64,000 nt of DNA from Ramazzottius varieornatus (lineage: Eukaryota > Tardigrada > Eutardigrada > Parachela > Ramazzottiidae), in contig BDGG01000003.1 in NCBI GenBank assembly GCA_001949185.1, positions 2,521,950 to 2,585,949 of the forward strand, written 5' to 3'. The notes below the pieces were generated by a model. The model saw nothing but the letters and a program-made list of their open reading frames with translations, had not been told where the DNA came from and did not search any database. Shown piece by piece: positions 46,901-59,400 of this stretch. Made by a program: the position numbers and the translations under genes. Positions within the stretch are counted from its first letter, which is position 1; each line of letters starts with the position of its first letter.

Positions 46901-48044
46901 CGCCCTCACACACTGCATGGATTTGGAAGAAATTTTTCAGGCCCACGAACGAATGAAGAAATTGCTGTAAGATGAGGTGGGCAAGGCTGACGAAATTTTC
47001 TTCCGTAAGTGCAGCCGGAACTAATTAAATTCGGATTTTATTGTGGCTTTCGTGGGATAAGATTAGAAGCGCCCTTTTATTTGTAATCGGGTAATTTCAT
47101 CCATGGACCATGGACCATGGACCATCGATGCCGATTGTGGGTTCCACTCTGTATTCTCGACGTTGTGCTGTCCATCTTGTCTGTTTTTTATTGAGATGGG
47201 TCCCTCGCCGTTTTGTCCAGTTGTCAGGACATGTAGAAGGTGGGAATGATGTGGAGCCAGATGGTTACTGCAAACAACCTCGACTAGTTATTAAGGGGGA
47301 TGACGAAAAGCGGGGCTTGAAAGCTTTAGGGTAGCCCTGTTAGGGCCCGCTTTGATAATCTGATACCCAGATAACTATTCTACTCTTGAAATTTGGCTAC
47401 TTTATCCAGGCCTGCCGCTGGGAAATTTTAATGTGGCAGACAGCTGGACAATGGTAATGTTGAGCCTGACGTCACGGCTCAAACCAATGTGTCAATTTGC
47501 TGCAATCATCGGTACAGTGACTGCCGTGACGTAAACAAAGCCAGATTCGTCTAAATTAACCGACCCGAATCCGAACCGGTTGTCACATGACGGGCACTAC
47601 ATACGGGCACCAGTTTCTTGGCACATTGGCTATTGCGCAGTGGCAGGCCTGACTTTACCTGCGTAAGGCCCACAACTTTCCTACAAACGGGATAATATTC
47701 CTTTCCAGATTGCTCCTTTACCATCCATGTTTTCATGCTTCCCGTAGAACTTTTCAAGCTGCGTCGACCAGCTATGATCTGTTTATTTGTGTTGGAAAAC
47801 TGCGTGATAAAACTGACTAGTATGACTTCCGGTGGGGAAGACACACGGTCGAAAAAGCTGAGAAAGACCAGATAAGTTTTCAACTTCCTTGGCAAACGAA
47901 TTAAAATCGTCGAATTCGGCGTATCTGCCGAGAAAACCCGTTTCGGTAAGAATTCTAGCTCACTTCCGGAATGGCAGATTCACACTTTTAGCCATTTTTT
48001 CTCGACTTAGTTCGTGTTTTAATGATGTTCACCAATTGACAGGA

Positions 48045-48115
48045 CCTCAGAACTTCAACGAAGTTGAACTTCTGAGGTACTGTCGTATTATTTCAGACAA
48101 CTGAAATAATACGAC
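48045..48115. repeat. two adjacent strong hairpins
   Basis: Stem 1: 48045-48059 with 48063-48077, one mismatch, 3-nt loop. Stem 2: 48082-48096 with 48101-48115, a perfect 15-bp stem and a 4-nt loop. Could be a MITE centre or a transcribed structured RNA; no coding gene is nearby. Confidence 0.8.
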
Positions 48116-49331
48116 TAGAAGTCTACCCAAGAAAAAAAGAGTACCTAGCAAAGTAATGACCGAAGTGTATTCCGTACTTCCGTTTGGGCCGGACGGGTAC
48201 CTAGCGTACACTTTTCTCAACCGGCCCATACGTGGTCGAGCGCATACTGTGCGCCTGTAAGCAGGTGGCTGATGCACGCGCAAAATTTTGGACTTGTGAA
48301 TTTTCAGACGACAAAATTTCGTCGCTGTTGACTGTTCCCGTTGGTTCCAGCAATCCATCGCCTTCCCTTACCTTTCCTCGATCACCCTGATCTCGATTCC
48401 GGCTCTCGTTCATTCCTGTTATCTTACAACTATTGTGAGGCTTTGAAGGAGCACTTGGGAACAGTCGATCGACTGACAGAAACGCGGATTTTACTGTCCA
48501 TGAAACTGCACCCGTTTTTCATGGCATTTACGTTTCTGGGATGCTGCAGTTTGCCCTTGACGGTGAGGAAAGCTTCGAAAGCTTTTCAAACTATCAGCTG
48601 TGTGCAAAAGTCAACAAGAGGCACCCAGCAAGATGTCCCCGTCGAAATTTGGGAAGGATGATGTCCGATCTCTGGTTGCTCTTCGAGTTTCCGAAATTTC
48701 TGCTTCTCTTTTATCTGATCAAAACTGGAAGAAGGGACCCCATATAGCCGTTTCTTTTAGGCATTTCAGATTTCTGAACGAAAAATAAACACAAGATTCT
48801 TCTTCGGCCGTGGAGATCTGCGCCAAACACAGAATATGAATATTTAAGTGAACGGCTGACGGCGCGCAGTTCTTTTGTTTTCAGAGGGGTGCTGACGTCA
48901 CAGAGAAGCCACAATACAGACAAACGAGATGGGTTCGCGAGAAGGCAGCGGAAAAGGTTGTGGTTCTGGGAAGGGTGGCCGGAAGTCAGGGCTGAACGGG
49001 AAGACTGAACAGTCGTCACAGTGAACGTAAGACATTCCAAAAAGTGTTTTTGACATGACGCGGCTGACTGTCAGACTGTCATGTCGGATCTCCATCTGAC
49101 ATTACAGCCTGTCACTCGGCTGCCGATTTAGTCCGATCTTTCATTCGACCGAGCCGCCCAGTAGGTCCGGGCCGGACTTCTGAACGACTCGGCTCAAGGG
49201 AGAACCGAACCGAGTCGGCATTCCCAATCATCAATCCGGTTAGACCGGATCATCAGAAACCAGTGAAGGTCAATCAATAAATCAGTCAGACAAAGTCCCT
49301 CGAACAGTCTCCCTCGAACAGTCGGAAAATT

Positions 49332-49410
49332 CAAGCAATCAATCGGCGAGGAAACTCATCGCCGATCTCATCAATCAAACAATCAAATGCAGTTCTCGAT
49401 TGATTGCTTG
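49332..49410. repeat. small inverted-repeat element
   Basis: caagcaatcaatcg (49332-49345) is exactly inverted at 49397-49410. It lies within a tcaatcaat-rich stretch (49240-49410), consistent with a MITE. Confidence 0.75.
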
Positions 49411-50854
49411 ATTGACTGAAACGAAGTGCACATGTGATGTACACACATGTGCAGTTTAGTAGACTCATAACTTAGTACATATTGCTCCTTACATCTAGGA
49501 TCCCCTAGTCCGGTGTACTCCGAATCTACGATCTATTTTTCTTGGGGAGGATATTCTGCCGTCGCGGAGGCAAAACTAATCAAATTTTCAACATGCCAAA
49601 TGGTTTGTGCAAACGACCGCAGGCAGCATATTCTTACAGCGCTCTGGGTCTTTGAACAACGAAACCTAACTGGAAAACCTCGAGATGATGCATGTTGTTG
49701 CGAGCAGAAATACCAAGTCCTTACGTACTCGTATAATAGTCTCATCGCGATGATTTTGTGTGAGAATTGAGTTTATGATGGCATTTAGCAAGCATAATTA
49801 CTGTAAATAGCTCATGCATTGTGCACTGTGTGTGATTCTTCTTCGAAATGATCACCTGTAGCGAGCGGCAAAATCGTGAACGATAGAGGTCGACCATGAA
49901 GAACTCTGTCGTGATTGCTTTATGCGACTCGCCATGGTCAATTTTCGAAATGTCAAAATTCGGATAGTTGGCAGGCAATGAACGCCAGATCTCAAAAGGG
50001 AGAACTGGTCGTCTTGATTTTCTTCTGACCGCACTGATGACTACAAAATTTATCCCAGGCTTGGCTTCGATAGATAAGACTGTCCCCAGTGCTCCAGTTT
50101 TTTTCTAAGCGAATACCGTGCACGTGTCTCGCGCGAAGAGACGAAACACCAAATTTTACCAAAACCACCCGAAACCGCAGAAAAAATTTCCAGCGTGCTG
50201 GGGTTTTGCTGACCGCTGGTCATTAGTGTTGCTTTGGTGAGAAGACCGAGGTACATGCAAACAAAAAGACCCAGACCCGAAAGACCAAAAGCTGAAACTG
50301 GGATGTGAATGAAACTGTGAGATTGTATACACAAAGAGGACGGTCGTACGCAGAGTGTTAAGGCGCTATGAAAATCGGTCGTTTGGGCTTACGACTTCCG
50401 TATACACGTACAGAACCAAGAGACAGAAGAGAGCGTCGCACCGGTCATTAAGGTGGACCTCGAGGCCGCAGCTCACATCATATATCGCATGTACTGTGAG
50501 AATGAAAGTCGTGTTGACCTACCAATCCATTCGTTTTCATTAGTCAAATTTGATGTTTTCCTTATTGGTCCTTTATGTCCGAGTTTTAACTGGAGTCTGG
50601 AAACTGGGTAGGAGCCTAAACGTTGCTTATATTCTTCACGATTTTTATCCTTTGGAATTCTTTCTCGGATCGGACGTTTTCTACTTGGCTTTTCATCGCT
50701 AAATAGGCAACCGACAGCTCGCAGGCTTCCTTTGATCTCTCGATATCCTCGTGCTCCATTTCGTGATCACATTTTCTCATGGCTCTTCGTGAAATTCTTC
50801 GCGTTCTTAGCTTGATGTCGACATAAACTGTCCGCAAACCTTGCGCAAACCAAA

Positions 50855-51730
50855 ATGGCAAAGATGGACCACCATGAAGCTTTCTTCGGACTTGTCGTCG
50901 CCTTCTGTGCGTTCATCGGTAAGATTTTGTTCTGTATTTTGATCCTTTGGGAAGCCGGCAAGTGGGTTCACCCAGATCGCTTCCTAAGTAACGCACCCTC
51001 TTGGCTAAAACTAACGTGAGCGTGCGCCACTTGTGACAACGATGTGGGTGAAATCATTTGCAGATTTCCAGTAGTCGCATTTCTGTTAGTCGCTAAACTG
51101 ATATTGTGTTTCGGTTGTTTCTTTCCAGAGGGGATATCAGCGCAATATTATGGGGGCTATGGCGGCAACCTCGGTGGATACGCGCTCGGTGGTTCGCTGT
51201 CCAACTTCGTCGGCAACTGTTCCTATTACCCCAACAACAACTATGGATCCGGTTGGGGCGGAGGTGGGGGCAGCTCGTACGGCATGGCTAACAACACCGG
51301 GCCAGTAACCAACCTGACCAACTGTGGGTTCGACGCGGATTCCGCTCGTGTCTTTGGGTATTACGGGTACGACTTCCCCAAGCCACCTATCGGTATAACA
51401 TACCCGCAGATCGGCTGGCCGTATTCCATCCCCAATCCATACTACACACCGCCACCCTATGGCCCAGTTGGTCTTCCGTACTATGGAGTTCCTGTACACT
51501 CGTACAACCCATACTTATGGGGCTTTGGAAGTTACAATGGTATCTACGGAGCGGCCCGGTCAGGGAAGTTTGCCATCCCGGAAGTGCCGCCGAACTACCT
51601 GCCTAGCCCAGTCTTCAAAGGTTACAAGTAAGACCAACTGAACGATCGCTATCTGGTCCCCGATCTGACTACGTTGTGTCTTTCTTGTTGCAGGTTTGGA
51701 CCGGGAGGTCAGATCATTGCCTACTATTAG
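50855..51730 (+). CDS. Secreted Gly/Tyr/Pro-rich structural-type protein
   Basis: Three exons join in phase: 50855-50918, 51129-51627 and 51694-51730 (199 aa). Residues about 1-25 are a signal peptide (FFGLVVAFCAFI). The mature protein starts QYYGGYGGNLGGYALGG and alternates Gly/Tyr/Asn-rich repeats with PPIGITYP, PNPYYTPPPYGP and LPYYGVPVHSYNPY segments; only two cysteines are seen after the signal. Composition is like that of cuticle, eggshell or other extracellular matrix proteins in arthropod-like animals, where tyrosines may be cross-linked; this is inference. No chitin-binding RR motif. The first ATG is chosen because it opens the signal peptide. Intron 1 contains a palindromic-family repeat. 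Confidence 0.82.
50960..51050. repeat. palindromic GTGCGCCACTT-family repeat (intron)
   Basis: Contains taagtaacgcacc and gtgcgccacttgtg as inverted halves with a cacccagatcgctt left edge. Wholly inside intron 1 of the secreted Gly/Tyr-rich gene. Confidence 0.75.
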
Positions 51731-52718
51731 ACAGGAACCAACCTGCAAGTGGTGGTTGGACTGCGATGTGGGAAACATCAAAAGTTTCAGTGGTCGCAAT
51801 CTTTGTAACGATCAATAAGCAAACGTATTGGATCTTCAACAATAGTTCCTTCTTTTGAGGCCGCTGAATAGTTTACCGTATTAAAAATTGATGGAAAAAA
51901 ATAAGCGAGAAAATTTGAAGTCTTTTCATATCCAGTCAGCCGTACCACCATTTTGTGATCTATTTGTATATGTTAGCAGGCTTAAATGATTGCTTCTGCT
52001 ATATGTATTAATCATCCGGAGGCTTCTTTGCTTGATAGTTCCTGCAGGCAAAAGTGAAGGTATTAGGTCTTCCAGTACGAAATTGCCGTTTCATGAACGC
52101 CTATTTCAGGAATTTGTACTCTTCTCAGACACAATATTTTGATCCCCTGTTCTCTGCCACGTCTCATGTACACTATCGTCTTTCGTTCGAGAATAAGAAT
52201 GCTTCCCGTCAACTGATAGAGCCGTTTATTTCTCATGGCATAATTTTAAATTGTGACTTCCTTGGTAAAGAAATGTTTCGCATTGACCGGCGCTTCTAGA
52301 AAACCATACTTTATACCGAAACATGCAAAAGTAAGGGTGCTATCGGTTGCCCGTTTCAGTTTTCACTAAACAAGTCTAGCTCAAAAACTATCGGGTGGAA
52401 AAAAGGGCTCCAAAACTCTTTCTTTTGCCGTCAAGAAAGGCTTTTTTCAGAGCAGATTGTTTGAAACTATGCGTGATGATTGAGCTGAAAGCTTCCGCTA
52501 CGGGATGAGTTTGTTACTGGTAAAATATTGCAGCTGCCGGTGGAAGAGAAAATTCGTGGAAAGATCATGGTTAGAACTGTGTCTCTATCCCTATCGATCA
52601 CAAAGATCTTGATTGGCGCCATTCATGACTTTCCATCTTATTTTCTGACAGATGAATTTCTCTTATCAAAAAAGGTCGTTAAACGTAGAGAAAATTTGTC
52701 GTGTCGGGAAATGCAATG

Positions 52719-52758
52719 CAAAATTTTCCAGAATAATATATTATCCTGGAAAATTTTG
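52719..52758. repeat. 40-bp near-perfect palindrome
   Basis: caaaattttccag...ataata is followed without a loop by its reverse complement; one mismatch in 20 pairs. AT-rich and able to form a cruciform. Confidence 0.85.
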
Positions 52759-52946
52759 TACGTATGTCTGGTTCCAATGCTTCGAGTGGATCTAAAACGA
52801 AAAAACATGAAGAACATGGTAAAACACCATGAAGACCTTATCCTTGAAATATCGGTTGAACTTAGCAACTCGTTTGACGACGTGCTGTAGAAAGAACATT
52901 TGGGTATTGGCGGCGCAGTTTTCATACAAACTTTTTTCACTCGGAA

Positions 52947-53025
52947 CCAGTGTTGCTCCAATATGAATTTTTCGATTCTAATTGCAATTACGATTAATCG
53001 GAATACTTCGGGCGGCAGCAATTTC
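52947..53025 (+). repeat. dispersed repeat, copy 1
   Basis: Shares the run attgcaattacgattaatc and its flanks with 55242-55320 in the same orientation. Confidence 0.75.
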
Positions 53026-53064
53026 AGTTGTCTGAGACTCAGCTCGGCTGAATTAGCTATTACA

Positions 53065-53279
53065 ATTACTGTATTACCTATAAGGTTTCGCGCAGTCACG
53101 TAACAGGCCAGTAAGTATTGCGTGGCGGGAATAAAACACTTCACTGCCATCAGTTAAAAATTCCTGGCCAATCAAGCACAGCAATGTGCCACAATCAAAC
53201 AATCAGTGATATGAGGCCCCGGGTGTAATTCACTGATCTGTCACGTGACTGCGCGAAACCTTAGAAGTAATACAGTAAT
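53065..53279. repeat. inverted-repeat element, about 42-bp arms
   Basis: Left arm 53065-53106 and right arm 53238-53279 share aaggtttcgcgcagtcacg in inverted orientation with few mismatches; about 130 bp lies between. Typical MITE layout. Confidence 0.8.
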
Positions 53280-55241
53280 CGGGATTCAGCTCGCATCGGC
53301 AATTGGAATTATTTCAATTTTTTTCCCCCGAAATATCGTGTTCTAAAGCGACTTAAGCCCACGGTTCCATAAGCGTGGAATGGATGTTGGATGTTTAGCT
53401 CAGAACATGTTGTACTCAAGGCATTAAAAACGGATGCGCTGATGGAAGCAGGTATTGTAATGCTTCCTGAAGCCTTGCGCGTACGTCGTCATACAAGCGA
53501 AACATCCCTTACGGTGTTGGTTGTTAAACGTATCGGGACCAGGCTTGAACTTCGCGCGTACATCGATGCACCGCGCGTGATTCGCAAAACAAAACTGTAA
53601 GAATCGTGCCTTTCTCCGTCGTGCGGCATGCACATACGCATACATGGTCGCCCAATCAAGCGCCACAGGCACCCAGAAACTCCGATACTTGGGATACCCA
53701 AGTGCGTTTTAACGCGCTGTAGGGCGCAAATTCAATGATTTAAATAACCACATTCTTGATTCTAATTACCAATTATGATTTGCTCAGTTTCGCCATTCCA
53801 ATTAATATTGGAATTGTCCAGCCTGGGATTCCCAATTTTGATTGTCATATTGGAATTCAAAAACGGTCGGTTTTGCCCATTTTCAGATATCAATTGAAAC
53901 GATCGGAGCAACACTTCTCGGAACGGCCCTTTTCTGTCATCAAGTTGCGGAGGATAACGAAGGGCGTCACGTGGTAAGTTTGCCGTACCTCGCCGTGGCT
54001 CAAAGGTTCACAGAACTGTTCACCCTTTTGAGAAGATTCTGCCGAAAACGCCAGGGGATATTAAGCACGGCCAAGCACTCCCTCGTGGGGTTTATTGTCA
54101 GAACAGATGCAGACGCGCATTCGGGCTGTGTGATTTCATTGTGACGTCAAAACTACATCAGTCGAATTGTCGAAAGTCTAATCACTTCAATTGACCCATT
54201 GCTTACAGCGCGAACTCTTTAAGTCTTGAGTCTTAGTACTACAGTGTGCGGAATACTAGCGGTCGCATCTGTAAGATTGAGATGCGTCGTAATAAAAAGC
54301 GCGGTCCTTTCAGACAAAAACGTTCGCCGGGTCTCTGTGGTGTGACCGTAGAAGCACTTGTGCACGTGGATGTTGAGGGCCGGGACCTACCAGGTGTTCC
54401 CTGCAAATGGGAACAAGTTAAGACATGAATAGAAAAATGAGTACTGCTTTCACTTCTTCAAAAATCCGTTCCCAGATACGTCTAACTATTAACAATATTG
54501 GGTAAGATTCTTGTCGAGGGGTCGTGCTCCAGAAGGATCAGAGTGCTGAAGACATGAACTTGGTGGAAATCAAAAAGTTTTCGCAAAACCAACATGCAAT
54601 GCACTTCAGGCTGGTATGTTTGCGTGCGAAACGTCTCTGAATCGTTTCGCTGATGCTGTATCATTTACGAGTCCGTGCACATGGCTGGATCTGTGAGCAA
54701 CAATATTGCTGAAAACTCAGGGGGCGAGCAAAACTTTCCGCGTACTTTTTGGACTATTTTCAGTTTCTCCGTCCGCAGCGAGTTGGAGCGGTCGGTTTGT
54801 TTGTTGATAATCAGTTCGAACATGCTTCTTTCATGAAACAACTTTATGAGGAAATTTGGACGGTTTGCCATTCACAAATAAATAATTTAACTGAAATTCC
54901 CACTTTTTACGCGTAAAACTGATGGTTTTCAGTAGCTCACAACAATCAAACAATTAATGTTTTGTTGAGGAGATCTTCACAAAAATTCCAGATGAAGACA
55001 TACTCTGTCGAATGAGCTGAAGTTTGAAAATGTGTAGCTAAAAACGAATTTACCACGAACTTTCGAATTCGTTCCAACCTATAGGGATCACCCTGTATTC
55101 ATACTGAAAAAGTGAGGATCCAAAAATTCAACCAAGCTCCATCCGTTTTGATCACACTAGAAGTTGTCAAGTGTCAGCTGTACGTAAAGCGTCACTTCTT
55201 GTCAGAAAAGTATCAAGTGACATATATTGTACAGTGGACGC

Positions 55242-55320
55242 CCAGTGTTGTTCCGATATGACTTTTTCAGTTTGAATTGCAATTACGATTAATCGGAATC
55301 CCTCGCGTAGCAGCAATTTG
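55242..55320 (+). repeat. dispersed repeat, copy 2
   Basis: Second copy of the 52947-53025 motif, somewhat diverged, followed by aattgcaggtaactcg. Confidence 0.75.
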
Positions 55321-56488
55321 AATTGCAGGTAACTCGTTATGGCTGGATCAATGACGATTAATTCAAATTCAAGTTTTCAACAAATGAACTTATTCGTATT
55401 ATTGGGATGGTGTTTTGTAATTTTATTTTTCATAAAATTGGCATTTCTGTTCGGTACCACGCGTCGGATGGGTAAGCGTTTAGATTGACCCTCTGGTAAT
55501 TCGCGGAGAATACTTCGTTCCCAAGGTATCCAGTACGGATGGCTGTCGACAATACGGACTGCTATGCTCCATGAAGGAACCACGGTGCGTCGCATAGGCG
55601 TAAACTTGAACCCCACTGGAACAACAGAACCCTAGCAAGGCCTACCAGGTGCTGGTCACGTATACGTCATACAAGGACGAACTGCAGCTTCCCGAAGAAA
55701 TTTGTACGAGGTACACAATCTGATTCTGCTGTGTACGTACACCAGCGCACCATTAGTCACTCGATCAAGCACTAAAGGTGCTTCACAAGGCGAGAAAGTG
55801 ATATATCTACGTGTATTTCGCGTGCTTCTTTGGTGTCAGTTATTATTCGAATTACCAAAACCTTGGATTTCAATTGTGCATTAAAATATCTTCTCGTTCT
55901 TGGAATTCCGATTCAATTCCGATTCAATTCCGATTAATATCGAAATGACCAACCCAGAATTTGCAATTTAGATTGTTATATCGAAATTCGAAAACCGTCA
56001 AATTAGGCCATTTTCAATTTCGTACGAACTACACTGTGTGCGCCGGGAAAAGGAGTTTCCCTCCCGGTGCTCAAGGCCTTCTTAAGATATTTCGTTGCCT
56101 ATCCGCTGCCTGCCTTCCTTTTCAGAGTCAACATCGCGGGATCTCGCTCATTCGCGAAGTTCCAGATGGACACTGTAAGATGAGATCAGCCATAAGGTAT
56201 CCAAGAGAGAAATTTTAGAATGTTCTGAGCAATGGTAAAACAGCAGAAAATTGTCACACGAAATGCGCGGTCCCTTTCAGGACTGCTGTGTTCTTGACGA
56301 ACTTCCGCTGACCACTGGTCCTTCGGGTTTCTGATGAAACAGGACAGAACCTTTTGGACTGTACTATTACTTTGCTAAAAGATCCCACTTTATCGCAGAC
56401 TAAAACAGTCGAAATGTAGAAAACGAAATGTAAGAAACGCTATTGAATAATCTGACGTGAAAATCATAGGAAGTTCTACGGCAAGGAT

Positions 56489-59400
56489 TCAAACGTCGAG
56501 GGATTTTACAGCGCAAACGGACGTGAAGCGATGCTGCTTGTTGAAAAGCTGACGGTTGGTCCGCGCTGTGAAAGTATTGGCTCGTGAGAGCGGACTAAAG
56601 ACCGGAGTGGTCTCCTCTAATCTAAGCCCATTAGCGTTCATGGACTTGAAGGATCCCGCGTATGTTGTGGTACGACTTTGCCAGCGCTTCCAGGCGGCAC
56701 GTGATCGCTGCGCCATGTGGAAAGCGCCGTAGATGAGAGGGTTGAAGACCGAATTGCTCATTCCTACGGACGTTATTAAAGAGTCGTGTAATCATGTCGT
56801 ATCGTGCCATTCTGTCAGTTTGGCATTGTCAAGACGCACTGCGTCAGGTTTTTGACCCGTATCATAATTTGACTTCCAGCCATGGATGCCGCCAGTCAAA
56901 GAGTTTGTGCCTAATCCGTCAGTAGGAGGTGTACCCTTGGAACTGGGTGCTTAAACTCGAGGGTCCACCAGTGCTTTTGTGCAGGGGTCCGAAAGTTTAT
57001 TTGGGATCAGCTGTTTTGGGGTTGGGTGCACCTCTCCTGGGACATGGCACGGACTTCGTACGGGAGACTGCATCCATGCTTCCAGGAACGACGAGCCGCC
57101 CCTTTAGCGTAACAGGAAGTCACGCAGCAATCACAAAGGTAAAATGTAGCTTACCGAAGAAAAAAATTACTTGGAAGATTCTTTCGGCGTTTCCGCTTTC
57201 TTCTTTCTGAGGCTTATTGGCCAGAACGTAATAGAGGACGGAAATGTAATAAGGAGCTGCAAGAAAAATATCAAGTTTATTATTCATTACAGGCACGTGA
57301 GACTCACAGGAGCAGGACCGGACCGACCGGTTACGAAAATTCAGAGTTAACGTTGAAAAACCGACGTGAGAAGGAAGTTGAAATTCAGGATAAATTATTC
57401 GAACTCTGATGCGCACCATACTATTCTGTGTAGGCCCATCTGGACTGTACGTGTACAGTATTTCCGGCTGGTTTGTTTGTGTTTCCGAGTTCTACCACTT
57501 TAGTCGGAATGGATACTGTACATAACATAGCTGCACGCCATTGATTTATTGAGCGAAAATTACTGGTCTCAGTGCTTGGCCCCGTTTTATAGAAGACTGG
57601 TCGATTAAAAAAAAATTCCCGCTCCTTTCTGTTTGGTTCACATTCCAGAGTGAGGCAGCTTGTCGATCACCCGAGTGGAGTGTCTTGATGCGCTGCCCAG
57701 GTTAGTCCTGAAGTCCGGTTCGGTATTGAGTCCTCCGGAGCTGAAGGTGGGAATGAGTGAACATCGGTGTCGGTTGACTGCATAAGATGGTAATACCGGA
57801 GCGGTGGAAACGCGGTCTCGAAACCTGACTAGAGGAGGCGGGTATACACCGACACGCCCATCAGAACTGATGACGTCCTACTTTATTAAAAAATAAATTT
57901 AAGCGACACTTAGAGAAAAATCAAGTAACAAAGATGACATCTGCAAGACTGCAGGTACTATCTACAGGGCCAAAGTTCTTTTCTTGCCAGTTTGACACAA
58001 AACTTTCTGAAGCGGCAAAGGTGAAGATGGAAACATGGAAAGTCTATCGCAACACCGCATCAGACTGAATCAAACAATCAAATTTCCGGAGATCTCTGGT
58101 GCGGCACAGCCTTGTGTGAGATTTCCCCAGAAGCTGACGGAATTTCACCCGTTGGATCAATCGACTCCCAGACCAATACTCAACCGACCCCGGTGAACAT
58201 GCAAATGGGTTGGAACGTTCAGAGAAGAACGGTATAGAGACAAATGATCGGACACTGCTGCAATGACATCCTGATAGCTCAACTTGCACAACGTGCAACG
58301 ACGGATCGCCTGCCTGCAGATGCACCCTCCTACTGCTACACCTCTTTAATATCGCACTGAAAGTGTCAGCTATATACCATTACGATCAGGAACGTGAGGA
58401 CATGGCAAACCAATCCATCAAAACTGACTGTATGACGTGACGTTAGGCAATCAAAAGCCCTGATCAATGTTTCCGGTTCAGTCAGCTGTTTCAGGCATAA
58501 CAGCTTTAACAGATGTTCCTTTCTGATACCGGGAGTCTTTCTCTGATCTTTTCTGTGATATCTATAGCTTCCTCTGTCATTGTGTTCTGTCATAGAGTTC
58601 GATATGAGTCGAGGCCAGTCCTGCGGAGCTATTTAGCTCGGTGGGATTGTCTAGCTCATTTCGCCTTTCCTCTACGAGGTTTTTACAGAAAGCTTATCCA
58701 TGTTCGTGCGCTGCATAACCCTGTTTTGCGTTCTCGTAAAAAAAAGGCAGATGTGGCTCGCGAGCTAAAACGAGCTAAATAGCTTCGCAGCTCTGGTCGA
58801 GGCTACAGGGTGAGTGACGTGATGGTTTCGATTTCAGAGAGTGCTTTTCAATAAAGTCCATCAAATCTCTTGATTACGATCCCGCCCCGAACTCCGCCCT
58901 CGTTTTGATTAATTGATTTGCCATTTCCTCACGTTCCTGATCGCAATAGAAGTATTCCTACCTATGAATGCGAGACAGGAAGATGGCTACGAATCGCGGG
59001 ATCAGAGTTCATTTAGCGCAATAGAGCAGCTCCAGATTCATCAACAGTCAAAACTCTAGAGCTTTGATTCAACACGGTCTAACACGGTCTGATACGGTGT
59101 GGTACAGTATGATACGGCCATCATACGGTATGATGCGGTCATCAGACTTCATAGTTCACCGCCGTTGCAGTTCTACCGTGACGTCGCATGTTCGGTGGGC
59201 GGGTCACTCTTCTCACGCCGTTAATCCAATCAGATTGGAGACCACGTTTCACTGTTCTGATTTCACCGTGCCGCACCGCTGGGAGACTATTAGACAAAAT
59301 GGACATTGGCGAGATCAGGGAGATAATCCGGTGCGGCTGGACCTTTTTCACTATGGTATGCACCACTTGGATTTAATGGCCTCTATCATGCCGATCAACG

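Larger units (their letters stand above)
46600..50854. other. gene-poor, repeat-rich interval
   Basis: No convincing gene in 4.2 kb. Seen: a palindromic-family copy (46800-46895), three ccatgga tandem units (47100-47126), two adjacent hairpins (48045-48115), and an inverted-repeat element (49332-49410) in a tcaatcaat-rich stretch. Frames at 48341-48661 and about 50385-50590 (+) have some coding character but no family match or complete gene model. Confidence 0.5.
51731..56488. other. AT-rich repeat interval, no gene
   Basis: 4.7 kb with no recognised gene. Contains a 40-bp palindrome (52719-52758), an inverted-repeat element (53065-53279), and two direct copies of an 80-bp motif (52947-53025 and 55242-55320). 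Words such as aattccgattcaattccgattaa recur near 53780-53850 and 55900-55990. These suggest two copies of an unnamed non-autonomous element. Confidence 0.55.
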
